Origin: Meridianimarinicoccus sp. MJW13
GTDB taxonomy: Bacteria > Pseudomonadota > Alphaproteobacteria > Rhodobacterales > Rhodobacteraceae
Direction: 5' to 3'
NCBI RefSeq assembly: GCF_014901205.1
Contig: NZ_JACNMU010000003.1
Span: forward strand, 248,001-312,000
Length of the DNA: 64,000 nucleotides
Shown: positions 25,702-33,874 of the stretch, piece by piece
How the letters are laid out: the number at the start of each line of letters is the position of its first letter
Position numbering within the stretch: the stretch's first letter is position 1
Notes under the pieces: generated by a model
Told to the model about the DNA's origin: nothing
What the model saw: the letters and a program-made list of their open reading frames with translations, nothing else
The model's database searches: none
Program-made: the position numbers and the translations under genes

Positions 25702-28119
25702 TCACATGCCCCTCCGCCCGAGCGAGACCGCCCGAGCGATGTCGGCGGCGACCTGTGTGCGGGACTGCCGGAAGCTCTCGGCGTCACGCGCCATAATGGT
25801 GACGTTGACGCCGCCGCCCGCGCCGTAGCTCTGCGCCTCTTTCCGCGACAGCACGCGTTCCCCGCGTTGCAGGATCGCGGGCACCTCGTCGTGGCGGAGG
25901 CCCGCCATGCCGCCGCCATGCATCCGGGGCGCGGCGGCGAAGGCCATGGCCGGAACCAAGCGCGAGGGGCCGGCCGATCCGACCATCCCGCCCGCATGCA
26001 GGACGTTGGCGATGATCCCGCCCGCACCGGCGAACACGCCCGAAAGAGCATTGGCGATCGGCCCGAGGATAAATCGCCGCGCCGCGAGCTGGGCGAGATC
26101 GGCCAGCAGCGAGGTGACGAGATCGCGGAAGTTCAGCTTGCCGGTCCGAACGAAATCGCCGACCGCGTTCTCGGCCGACTGGAAGGCGCCGACGAGACTC
26201 TGGCCGATGTCGCCGCCGATCTCGCGCGCCTTGCTGGCGTAGTCCGAAAGCGCCGCCGTGACCGCCTGCCAGCCGGTGACGGCAGCCTCGGTCGCGGGTT
26301 CTGCTGCGGCAGCAGCAGCTCCGGCCGCCGCGCCTGCACCGGTCGCGGCGCGGTCGGCATCGCCAAGCGCCGTCTCCAGCCGCTCGGCAGCACCAGTGGC
26401 CTCGGTCAGCGCATCGGCACTGGCCTCGTCGGTGCCGCGCACCGCATCGCGCAGCGCCTGCCAGCTTTCCAGTGGAGCGCGGGCGCCCTCGGCCAGATCG
26501 CGCGCGGCCCCGCGATAGATGTTCGCGGACTCAAGCGCGCGGTTCGCCGCCTCGGTCAGGCCGAGATCGGGCGCGGTGAGCGGATTGTCCTCGAAGGCCC
26601 GGTCGAAGGCCGTCTGAGCTGCGGTGGTCGCCGCCGTCGCCGCGCCCTCGAAGCGGTTCTCAATCTCGCCGAGGTCGAGGTCGGGCACCAGCGAGATGCG
26701 CCGCTCCGACCCGAGGGCTTCCAGCCCCTGGTTGATGCCGCCGATGAAACCGTTGATGCGCGAAACCACGCCGTTCAACATCGCCTCGACGCCGTCGACC
26801 AGGCTGTTGGCCGCCTGGAACGCGAGATCGCCGATGGCGGCGGGCAGCAGGCCCCAGATCGCCTTGATCGCCTCGTAGGCGCCCTCGAAGGTGTTCGCGG
26901 CGGTGTTGCCGAAGCCCACCACGCTCGCTATGGCGCTCTGCATGCCCGATGCGGCGTCGGCCTTGAGGTCGAAGAACATCGCCGTGGCGGCCGCACCCGC
27001 TGCAGCGGCGCCCATCCTGATCCGCTCCCAGACCTCGACCGCGAGGTCCTTCAGCAGCGACATCGCCTCGCCGAACCCACCCGCGCCGGAGACCAAGCGG
27101 GTGAACTGATAGACGAGCTCGCCCGCGCCGACGATCAGCGCCCCAATGCCGGTACGGATCAGCGCGCCGCGCAGCACAACAAGCGCTGTGGCGAGACCAC
27201 GGACGGAGAGCGCTGCAGCCACCATGCCGGCGACCCAGCGTCCCGCAAGGAAGGCCGCGAAGGTGGCGGCATAGGTGGTCAGGCGGCCGATGTTGTCGAA
27301 GAGACCGCGGATCGCGATGCCCAGCGGGCCGGTGCGGCTGGCGACCGCCGCCATGGCGTCGGCGACGGTCTCCAGCGCCGGAGCCGCCGCGACCGCGAGC
27401 TGGTTCGACAGCCCGCGCCAGATTAGCCCGAGCCGGGAGATGGCATCGTTCGTGCGCTCGATCTGGTCGGCATCCTGCTCGGATACGACGACACCGAAAG
27501 CGAGCACGTCCTCGGTCGCCTGGCGCAGCGTCGCGGTGTCGATCCGCGACATCGCGATGGAGCCTTCCTCGCCGAAGAGCTGGCCCGCGACCGCCGCGCG
27601 TTCGGCGGCAGGCACGAAGCTCTCGATCGCCGCGTTGATTGCGCCGACGCGCTGGTCCAGCGGCAAGGCGATCAGGTCAGTGGCGGACAGCCCCAGCCTG
27701 TCGAGCGCGTCGGCGGCGGGGCCGGTCCCTGCGGCTGCCTGGCTCAGACGGCGCGTCAGATCCTTCGTGGCCTGCTCGATGCCGGACATGGACACGCCCG
27801 CCAGCTCGCCCGCACGCTCCAGCGTCTGGATCGAGGCGACGGTGGTCCCGAGGGATTGCGCGAGCTTGGCCTGCGCATCGACCGTCTGCAGGCCGGAGCG
27901 GACCATCGCCACGCCAGCGGCTGCTGCGGCTGCCACGGCGGCGGCCGCCGCGACCCGGACCCGCCGCGAGAAGGCCGCAAGGCGCGCGTTCGCCGCCTCC
28001 ATCTCGCGGCTGAGCCGTCCGAAGCCGCGCGATCCGGCTTCGCCCACGCCTTCCAGTTCGGCGCGCACCTGCCGTCCGCCCACGGCTGCGAGGCGGACGC
28101 TAACCCGTTTTTCCGCCAT
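25702..28119 (-). CDS. Tail tape measure protein
   Basis: An 805-aa, Ala-rich, largely helical protein. The N-terminus (KRVSVRLAAVGGRQVRAELEGVGEAG) and the following TMP-type core (VDAQAKLAQSLGTTVASIQTLERAGELAGVSMSGIEQ) match tape measure proteins of small-tailed siphophages. Hydrophobic segments around 260-330 and 360-400 fit its role in membrane passage of DNA. It follows the frameshifted chaperone gene, the expected order. Length predicts a tail on the order of 120 nm by the usual 0.15 nm per residue rule. Confidence 0.92.
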   Translation of the reverse strand: MAEKRVSVRLAAVGGRQVRAELEGVGEAGSRGFGRLSREMEAANARLAAFSRRVRVAAAAAVAAAAAAGVAMVRSGLQTVDAQAKLAQSLGTTVASIQTLERAGELAGVSMSGIEQATKDLTRRLSQAAAGTGPAADALDRLGLSATDLIALPLDQRVGAINAAIESFVPAAERAAVAGQLFGEEGSIAMSRIDTATLRQATEDVLAFGVVVSEQDADQIERTNDAISRLGLIWRGLSNQLAVAAAPALETVADAMAAVASRTGPLGIAIRGLFDNIGRLTTYAATFAAFLAGRWVAGMVAAALSVRGLATALVVLRGALIRTGIGALIVGAGELVYQFTRLVSGAGGFGEAMSLLKDLAVEVWERIRMGAAAAGAAATAMFFDLKADAASGMQSAIASVVGFGNTAANTFEGAYEAIKAIWGLLPAAIGDLAFQAANSLVDGVEAMLNGVVSRINGFIGGINQGLEALGSERRISLVPDLDLGEIENRFEGAATAATTAAQTAFDRAFEDNPLTAPDLGLTEAANRALESANIYRGAARDLAEGARAPLESWQALRDAVRGTDEASADALTEATGAAERLETALGDADRAATGAGAAAGAAAAAAEPATEAAVTGWQAVTAALSDYASKAREIGGDIGQSLVGAFQSAENAVGDFVRTGKLNFRDLVTSLLADLAQLAARRFILGPIANALSGVFAGAGGIIANVLHAGGMVGSAGPSRLVPAMAFAAAPRMHGGGMAGLRHDEVPAILQRGERVLSRKEAQSYGAGGGVNVTIMARDAESFRQSRTQVAADIARAVSLGRRGM

Positions 28120-28450
28120 GGGAGTGATCCATCTGTTCGTTGAGTTTGGTGACCATCACCGCTTCGATAACAGGCAGCAGTTCGGCCATGGCGAGCGGCG
28201 GCACGCCGAGGGCGTCACCGAGCGCCAGTGCCGCCGACATGTCCCAGCCGATCACCGTGCCGGGCAGCACACGCAGCTGGCCTCCGAGGCGGCCGACCAG
28301 GTCCCAGACCTGCCAACCCTCCGGTGTATCCGGACGGTTCAGCCGCGCCGGGCAATCCGGGCAGGCTTGCTCGCGGCCCTCGTAGGGTGCGCAGGCTTGG
28401 CAGTAGCGTTCGCCCCCGCCGAAGGACCATTCGGCGAGAGCGCGGAGGCG
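28100..28450 (-). CDS. Tail assembly chaperone, -1 frame extension (gpGT-like)
   Basis: Open -1 frame of 116 codons after the slippery site, ending at a TAG at 28100-28102 that overlaps the tape-measure start. It encodes RLRALAEWSFGGGERYCQ, a CxxC-x9-CxxC zinc-ribbon-like motif, GWQVWDLVGRLGGQLRVLPG and a helical end (AELLPVIEAVMVTKLNEQM). There is no good independent start near its beginning. The expected fusion is about 231 aa (115 + 116). It parallels lambda gpGT, which recruits tape measure and tail tube. Confidence 0.75.
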   Translation of the reverse strand, partial: RLRALAEWSFGGGERYCQACAPYEGREQACPDCPARLNRPDTPEGWQVWDLVGRLGGQLRVLPGTVIGWDMSAALALGDALGVPPLAMAELLPVIEAVMVTKLNEQMDHSHGGKTG

Positions 28451-28794
28451 TTTTTTTCCTGTTCCAGCAGCAGGCCCTTCGAGACGAAGGTCAGCTGGAA
28501 GGCCTCGAAGATCGGCCAGACATCGAGCAGCGCGTCGATGGCCTCGGGGCTCGGATCGATGGGGTTGCCGTCGGCGTCGCCGATGCCGTCCCAGGCGAGC
28601 ACGGCGCGGCGGGCCAGCGCCTTGGCGAAGGCCACCGCGCGTTCCTCGTCGGAGGCGTCCTCGGGCACGGCCTCCACGGCCGGGTCGCTGCGCGTTGACA
28701 CCATCAGCGCCGTGGTCAGCGGGCGGAGCTGCACCCGCACGCCGGGTGCCAGGTCGAGCCAGCGCGGTTCATTCGTCAGGTCGAGCGTCAGCAT
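28339..28794 (-). CDS. Tail assembly chaperone, 0-frame product
   Basis: A 151-aa protein encoded between the tail tube and tape measure genes, the position of lambda gpG. The N-terminal about 115 residues (LTLDLTNEPRWLDLAPGVRVQLRPL..., FQLTFVSKGLLLEQE) form the body. At codons 114-115 the sequence A AAA AAC (28456-28450) is a canonical slippery heptamer in phase. Ribosomes that do not shift continue to 28339, giving a Ser/Ala/Lys-rich tail. Start at 28794 has GAGG upstream, overlapping the tail-tube stop region. Confidence 0.85.
   Translation of the reverse strand: MLTLDLTNEPRWLDLAPGVRVQLRPLTTALMVSTRSDPAVEAVPEDASDEERAVAFAKALARRAVLAWDGIGDADGNPIDPSPEAIDALLDVWPIFEAFQLTFVSKGLLLEQEKNASALSPNGPSAGANATAKPAHPTRAASKPARIARRG
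28450..28456 (-). promoter_or_regulatory. A-AAA-AAC programmed -1 frameshift site
   Basis: Seven A's followed by C on the minus strand place the heptamer A|AAA|AAC exactly in the 0-frame phase (GAA AAA AAC). Slippage by -1 joins the 0-frame chaperone to the 116-codon open frame downstream. This is among the most efficient slippery sequences known in bacteria. Confidence 0.8.
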
Positions 28795-28796
28795 CC

Positions 28797-29738
28797 TCAA
28801 TAAACCTCTATGTCGTTGATCAGGGTTGCGGTGCACATCCGGCCGACGACGCTGTCCCGCGCGGCCTGCCAGTCGAAAGTGGCCTGAACGCCCTGCGGCC
28901 CGGAAATCTCGATGCGCGGGCGCGGCAGGTAGACGGCGTGCACCGTGAAGGTGAAGCTCTCGCCCGAGGGCAGGACATAGGCGAATTCCATCTCGCAAGC
29001 CTCGCCATTGATCGCTTGGCTTACCAGCGTCTGGTCGGCGAAGCGGACCTCGATCCGACCGGTCAGCGCCGCGATGGACGGGTCGGCCCCGTCGATGCGG
29101 CCGTCCGAGCGGATGGTCTCGATCCGGTCGAGGTTGTTGGCGTAGGTGATCTCGGCCGAGACGACGTTGCCGAGCGCCGTGCCATTTCGGCTGATCGCCC
29201 CGTTAAAGTGCCCGAAGCGCTTCAGCTCCAGCGCGACAGGCGTCCCCGCGCTGGTCGTCGTCCCCACGGTCTCGCCCTGCGCCACCAGCCGAGCTGTGGC
29301 GGTCAGGAGCCCCGAGCGCTGCATCTGCCAGGTGATCTGGTCGAGGACGCAGCCGGAATACATCGCATAGCGGGGCACCTCCGGCATGCCGGTCTCGATC
29401 GACATGCTGGGCAGCGTCCAGGACCCCGACTGGAACTCGTGGGTGTAGGGCGCTTCTGCTCCCGTGGTCGTGGGCGTGCCGAAGGCCGCCTTCAGCCAGA
29501 AACCGAAGGCTTCGGCGTCGAGCGGCACCACGACATCGCCGTCCGCCGTCACCGCGTCCTTGATCGGCGCCAGCGGATCGCGGCCGTAGCCAAGGAGTTC
29601 AGAGTTCAGCAGCGGCTGCTCCGCACCGAGCGAGGTGCTGGCGAAGGGCATGCGGGTGAAGCCGCTGGCGGGCGGCGTTCCGTAGGTCGTCTCGAACGCA
29701 AGCGCCATCAGCGCCCGCGCCCCCTGGGCTCGTGCCAT
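28797..29738 (-). CDS. Major tail tube protein
   Basis: A 313-aa protein resembling the phage tail tube family: N-terminal ALMALAFETTYGTPP, FGFWLKAAFGTPTTTG, and the repeated strand motifs typical of tube proteins (EITYANNLDRIETIRSDGRIDGAD). The C-terminal about 80 residues look like an added Ig-type domain (EISGPQGVQATFDWQAA). It polymerises to form the tail tube. It is upstream of the frameshifted chaperone gene with only 2 bases between stop and start. Confidence 0.85.
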   Translation of the reverse strand: MARAQGARALMALAFETTYGTPPASGFTRMPFASTSLGAEQPLLNSELLGYGRDPLAPIKDAVTADGDVVVPLDAEAFGFWLKAAFGTPTTTGAEAPYTHEFQSGSWTLPSMSIETGMPEVPRYAMYSGCVLDQITWQMQRSGLLTATARLVAQGETVGTTTSAGTPVALELKRFGHFNGAISRNGTALGNVVSAEITYANNLDRIETIRSDGRIDGADPSIAALTGRIEVRFADQTLVSQAINGEACEMEFAYVLPSGESFTFTVHAVYLPRPRIEISGPQGVQATFDWQAARDSVVGRMCTATLINDIEVY

Positions 29739-29762
29739 GGTGTTCTCCTCGGGTTGTCGGGG

Positions 29763-30203
29763 TCAGGCCAGTTGGTCGGCCGTGGAATAGTGCAGCACGA
29801 CCGGGATCACGGCGGCCTTCAGGCTCGCCGCGCCCTCGACCGGCAGATCGACCGGGCGCGGCGCCTCCGCCTCGACCCAGTCGCAGAGCCCGCCCAGCGT
29901 GCGGTTGGCCGCGATTGCCGTAGCGATGCTGGCGCACAGCGTGTCGAAGGCCGCATCACGGTCGGCGCCCTGCACGACCGCCTCGATCTCGGCGCGGTGC
30001 TGGTAGTGGTACGTGAGCGGTGACAGAGTCACCTCCGGCTCGCCCGGCTCGCCGTCGCGCAGGATCAGCAGTCCTTCGGCCGGGACACGCTCGGGCAGCA
30101 CCTCTCCGCGCAGGGCGGTGGCGGGCAGCGCCGAGAGCCGCGCATGAAGCGCGGCGAGGATGGTTTCTCGGGGCGTTGGCATCTGTTGTTTCAATACCGG
30201 CAA
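29763..30203 (-). CDS. Tail completion/terminator-like protein (often annotated 'acyl-CoA transferase')
   Basis: A 146-aa protein of a type common between head-joining and tail-tube genes of alphaproteobacterial phages: TPRETILAALHARLSALPA, LTYHYQHRAEIEAVVQGADRDAAFDTL. In databases it is often mislabelled acyl-CoA transferase; position suggests a tail terminator. The longest frame begins with TTG (30203); an ATG at 30182 gives MPTPRETI and is at least as likely. The region just upstream is the cargo insertion, so its original upstream neighbour and ribosome site may have been replaced. Confidence 0.7.
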   Translation of the reverse strand: MPVLKQQMPTPRETILAALHARLSALPATALRGEVLPERVPAEGLLILRDGEPGEPEVTLSPLTYHYQHRAEIEAVVQGADRDAAFDTLCASIATAIAANRTLGGLCDWVEAEAPRPVDLPVEGAASLKAAVIPVVLHYSTADQLA

Positions 30204-30583
30204 CGGACATCAGACCACCGCGACATGAACGCGGCGCACAGCTGTGCATTCTATCGGCGGGATCTGTAGAACCTGGCCTTGCACAGATGCACTCGTTAGC
30301 GCTGTTGGTTTTCCCGTACGACGAGTCCCGCGCCAGTGGATCGCCTGCGGTGGCCTGGCGAAGTGCAGCCGCATCTGGATGAAGCCGCCGCGATTCGCGG
30401 TGCCGATGCGGCCGGTCACAGGTGGCTGGTAGCGGCGCCTTGCTCGGAACGGGCGGTCGCGAGGGCGTTCAGGTGGTACTGGAGGCCGTCGTATTCACCC
30501 ACTCGCTTATTTCCACCGCAAGCCGGGTAGACATGCTAGAATACAATTCTTGGCGCATCTTGTCCGCGCCTTTGGATATCATC
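30204..30583. other. Junction region upstream of the methyltransferase cargo gene
   Basis: About 380 bases between the tail completion gene and the plus-strand methyltransferase. On the minus strand a 69-codon frame (30210-30419, starting GTG) reads without homology I recognise and could be a remnant of a displaced phage gene. No transposase, terminal inverted repeat or target duplication was seen. Confidence 0.4.
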
Positions 30584-31396
30584 ATGTCAACGACCGACGT
30601 CCTGTTTTCGGGTGCCATCCCGGAAACATACGATACTTTCCTCGTCCCCCTGATCTTCCAGCCATACGCCGACGATCTTGCCGGGCGTGTCGCGGCCCGC
30701 GCTCCCGAGGATATTCTGGAAACTGCGGCCGGGACTGGGGTTGTCACGCGGACGCTTGCGCCGCTGCTCGCCACGACTGCCCGCTACATCGCGACAGACC
30801 TCAATCAGGCGATGATCGACTATGCGCAGACGCGCCAGCCAAATGACGGGCGCATCCGATGGGCGCAAGCCGATGCGCTTGCGCTTCCGGTGGGCGATGC
30901 CAGCGTCGATGTCGTCCTCTGCCAGTTCGGCGTCATGTTCTTTCCGGATCGTGTCGCCGGCTTTGCAGAGGCGCATCGCGTGCTTCGTCCGGGCGGTGCG
31001 CTGATCTTCAGCGTGTGGGATGTGCTGGAAGCGAACGAGATCGCAGCCACCGTGGTTCAGGCGGTGGCGGAGGCATTCCCGGAAGATCCGCCCAAGTTCT
31101 TCTCGCGGACACCTCATGGTTACCACGACATCGCCGTCATCCGCGAAGACCTCCTCAAGGCTGGCTTTGACGATGTCACAATCGAGACCCTCGACAAACG
31201 AAGCGACGCCCTGTCCCCGCAAGGCCCCGCAATCGGCATCTGCAAGGGCACGCCGTTGCGCGGCGAAATCGAAGCCCGCGACGCAGGGCGCCTCGATGCT
31301 GTGGTCGATAGCGCAGCCGAAGCTGTCGCAAGAAAGTTCGGCTCTGGCGCCGCGTCCGGGCGCATTCGGGCTCACGTCGTGACGGCCATCCACTGA
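30584..31396 (+). CDS. Class I SAM-dependent methyltransferase (cargo gene)
   Basis: A 270-aa methyltransferase of the UbiE/type-11 kind. The AdoMet motif is LETAAGTGVVT (about residues 45-55), motif II IATDLNQAMIDYAQ, then IRWAQADALALPVGDASVDVVLCQFG and FAEAHRVLRPGGALIFSVWD, all typical. Small-molecule substrate is likely. It runs against the flanking phage structural genes and has no phage homologue function, so it is cargo. An in-frame ATG at 30533 would add 17 residues; neither start has a strong ribosome site. Confidence 0.88.
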   Translation: MSTTDVLFSGAIPETYDTFLVPLIFQPYADDLAGRVAARAPEDILETAAGTGVVTRTLAPLLATTARYIATDLNQAMIDYAQTRQPNDGRIRWAQADALALPVGDASVDVVLCQFGVMFFPDRVAGFAEAHRVLRPGGALIFSVWDVLEANEIAATVVQAVAEAFPEDPPKFFSRTPHGYHDIAVIREDLLKAGFDDVTIETLDKRSDALSPQGPAIGICKGTPLRGEIEARDAGRLDAVVDSAAEAVARKFGSGAASGRIRAHVVTAIH

Positions 31397-31557
31397 GCGG
31401 TTCGCGCGCCTGACAATGTGAAGGATCGTCGGCGTGTAGACTTGTCGCGCATAACGTCGGCGCGTCTCCCGACTGCGAATGTTCGTGGCCCTGCTGCCCA
31501 TTCCTGATGCTCTCACGTCTCACAAGGTCGGAAGGCCTTCCTCGAAAGCCCAAGCAA

Positions 31558-32493
31558 ATGATGAAAGTTGCCGTCGTCCAGGAACCACCCGTCTATCTGA
31601 ACCTGAATGCGTCGATGGAACGCGCGGTCGACCTGATCGCGCAAGCCGCGCCCAAAGGCGCGCGCCTTGTCGTCTTTCCCGAGACCTGGCTTCCCGGATA
31701 TCCGACGTTCGTCTGGCGACTTGCGCCCGGCGCGGGCATGGCCAAGACGGATGCGCTTTACGCCCTCTCGCAGTCCAATTCAGTGGATCGCAGCAGAAAT
31801 GGGCTCGCTCCCCTGCAAGAGGCAGCAAGGGAGCATGGGGTCGTCGTCGTCGTCGGTTATCAGGAAATTGACGGCGCGGTCAGCGGCAGCACCCTGTTCA
31901 ACAGCTGTGCGATCATCGACGCAGACGGCCGCATCGTGAACAATCACCGAAAGCTGATGCCCACCAACCCCGAACGCATGATCTGGGGCTTCGGAGATGG
32001 GTCAGGCTTGAACGTTGTCGAAACAGCGGTCGGACGTGTGGGAACCCTTATCTGCTGGGAAAACTACATGCCGCTCGCACGCTATGCCCTCTATGCCCAG
32101 AACATCGAAATCTACGTGGCGCCGACTTGGGACAGCGGGGACACGTGGCTGGCAACGATGCAGCACATCGCGCGCGAAGGCGGATGCTGGGTGATCGGGT
32201 GTGCCACGGCGCTGGAAGCGGCGGACATTCCCGATGACATCCCGTATCGCGACGAGTTGTTCCCGAACAAGGACGAATGGGTGAACCAGGGCGACGCCGT
32301 TGTCTACGCCCCGTTTGGCGGCATAGTCGCGGGGCCGATGCGCAAGGAGAAAGGCATCCTCTTTGCCGAGATCGACATCGCCAATGCGAGGGCATCCCGC
32401 CGCAAGTTCGATGCGAGCGGTCACTATGCTCGACCGGATGTCTTCTCGCTGCATGTGAACCGCGAAGTACAGGTTCCCGCACTCTTCACCTGA
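31558..32493 (+). CDS. Nitrilase-family carbon-nitrogen hydrolase (cargo gene)
   Basis: A 311-aa member of the aliphatic nitrilase branch. The Glu-Lys-Cys triad is visible: FPETWLPGYP (Glu about 42), NNHRKLMPT (Lys about 132) and LICWENYMPLARYALY (Cys about 166), the last being the nitrilase/cyanide hydratase signature. It converts nitriles to acids plus ammonia, or cyanide to formamide or formate. It follows the methyltransferase by about 160 bases on the same strand and ends 20 bases from the convergent DUF6441 gene. Start at 31558 (or the next codon, 31561) chosen because the family begins KVAVVQ. Confidence 0.92.
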   Translation: MMKVAVVQEPPVYLNLNASMERAVDLIAQAAPKGARLVVFPETWLPGYPTFVWRLAPGAGMAKTDALYALSQSNSVDRSRNGLAPLQEAAREHGVVVVVGYQEIDGAVSGSTLFNSCAIIDADGRIVNNHRKLMPTNPERMIWGFGDGSGLNVVETAVGRVGTLICWENYMPLARYALYAQNIEIYVAPTWDSGDTWLATMQHIAREGGCWVIGCATALEAADIPDDIPYRDELFPNKDEWVNQGDAVVYAPFGGIVAGPMRKEKGILFAEIDIANARASRRKFDASGHYARPDVFSLHVNREVQVPALFT

Positions 32494-32512
32494 CGGTAAT
32501 CCAAGACACCGC

Positions 32513-33154
32513 TTACGACAGCTTCGCGTCGACCCAACTCGCCACGATCAGCCCCGGCACGCTTTCCAGCGCCCGGTCTGCATCCCGCGCGAGGTCCAGC
32601 CGCTTCGGCAGTTTCACCTGCGGCACAAGCAGGAAGATCGGCGCGGTGACCTTGCCGCGCCCGGTCTTCGAGCGCGACACCACCGCCTGACCCTTCGTGT
32701 TCAGTCGCCCCTCCGCCACCAGCAGGCTCGGGCCGGTGCGGCGATAGACGAAGCGCAGGCGCAGCCCGCGTCGCCGTTCCCATTCGCCTGGGGTGATCCG
32801 GCCGCCGCGCAGGGATTTCCCTGCGGCGGGTAGCGGGATGGCCAGCCAGAACCCGTTCTTGGAGCGGATCAGCGGGCCGGTGTCGTGGGCACCGACGATG
32901 ACCGGCGCTTGCGACCAGACCAGCGCGGCAGCGTCGAGGCTCTCGCCAGACTTCGGAAACGTCTGGCTGCGGATCGTGTTGGCGAGGCGTGTGCCAAGCC
33001 CTGCGCCGGTGACCTGCAAGCGCCACGCGGCCTTCAGCCCGGTCCCGGCCTCACGCATGGCGGCCGTCACCGCGCGTTCGCCCGCCGCCACCTCCGCTTG
33101 CATCATCGCGACGATGTCGGGATCGATGTCGAGCTTCAGTTCCATCGCGGTCAC
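32513..33154 (-). CDS. DUF6441 phage protein (head-tail region)
   Basis: A 213-aa protein of the DUF6441 type (AAMREAGTGLKAAWRLQVTGAGLGTRLANTIR, FVYRRTGPSLLVAEGRL). It occupies the place of a tail completion/minor tail gene after the head-joining protein. The start is either GTG at 33154, overlapping the upstream stop, or ATG at 33145. Convergent with the nitrilase gene. Confidence 0.72.
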   Translation of the reverse strand: MTAMELKLDIDPDIVAMMQAEVAAGERAVTAAMREAGTGLKAAWRLQVTGAGLGTRLANTIRSQTFPKSGESLDAAALVWSQAPVIVGAHDTGPLIRSKNGFWLAIPLPAAGKSLRGGRITPGEWERRRGLRLRFVYRRTGPSLLVAEGRLNTKGQAVVSRSKTGRGKVTAPIFLLVPQVKLPKRLDLARDADRALESVPGLIVASWVDAKLS

Positions 33155-33462
33155 GCCGGGCGCAGATCGACGGTCCAGACCAGCCGCTCGCGGTCGCGGA
33201 CAGGCTCGCCCTGGATGAGGAAGGCCTCGCCGTCGATCTCGATGCGGTCGCCGGGGCGTGGGTTCGCCACCTCGGCCACGCGCAGGTCGATCAGGGTGGT
33301 TTCGGACCAGAGCCGCGCATCGCCGAAGTCGGTGACGGCATCGGCACGCCGGGCGACGGCACGCACCAGAACGGGCGCGCCGCCGTCGGCGATGTAGATC
33401 GCGTCCCGGCCAATGCTCGGATCGGCGAAGAGCGCGCCCACGGCGGCGGCGAAGGCGCTCAT
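33151..33462 (-). CDS. Head-tail joining protein
   Basis: A 103-aa small beta-rich protein (FAAAVGALFADPSIGRDAIYIADGG, NPRPGDRIEIDGEAFLIQGEP) resembling lambda FII/Gifsy-2 type head-tail joining proteins. Position between the decoration protein and DUF6441 supports this. It overlaps the stop of the decoration gene by one base. Confidence 0.7.
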   Translation of the reverse strand: MSAFAAAVGALFADPSIGRDAIYIADGGAPVLVRAVARRADAVTDFGDARLWSETTLIDLRVAEVANPRPGDRIEIDGEAFLIQGEPVRDRERLVWTVDLRPA

Positions 33463-33797
33463 CAGAACGTCGCGTTCAGGCGCACCCGGCCGATGGTGTC
33501 GCCCGCGCCGCTGGCCACGGCCGCGACGGCCGCGCCGATGAGGGTGTTGTCGGTGGCAACCGTCGTGCAGCGCTTGTTGGTGTCATCCCAATAGACCTTG
33601 GCGCCGACGGTCCACGCCTGCGAGCCGACCTTGGTGATGTCGAAGACGCCGACGAGCGCGGTCTCGACGCTCTCGCCGAGGGCGGCGTCCCCGGCCGCGA
33701 TGCCGAAGATGGAGCCGACGAGCAGGCCATCGCCGGAGGCGACGGCATAGGGCGCGGTCAGGGTGATGGTGTTGCCGGGCTGGACGTAGTTTTTCAT
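33462..33797 (-). CDS. DUF2190 capsid decoration protein
   Basis: A 111-aa protein with DUF2190 features: NYVQPGNTITLTAPYAVASGDGLLVG and VGAKVYWDDTNKRCTT. DUF2190 proteins stabilise or decorate the capsid after expansion. It directly follows the capsid fusion gene. Confidence 0.85.
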   Translation of the reverse strand: MKNYVQPGNTITLTAPYAVASGDGLLVGSIFGIAAGDAALGESVETALVGVFDITKVGSQAWTVGAKVYWDDTNKRCTTVATDNTLIGAAVAAVASGAGDTIGRVRLNATF

Positions 33798-33874
33798 GAT
33801 CGGGATCCTCGTGGAAAGACGAAGGGCGGCCCGATTGGACCGCCCGCATGTCAGGGTTCAGCATGGGGTGCGGG

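Noticed and set aside
30210-30419. Possible transposase remnant or small phage gene next to the methyltransferase cargo
   Set aside because: No transposase motif, terminal repeat or target duplication, and no homologue recognised; kept only as a note in the junction region.
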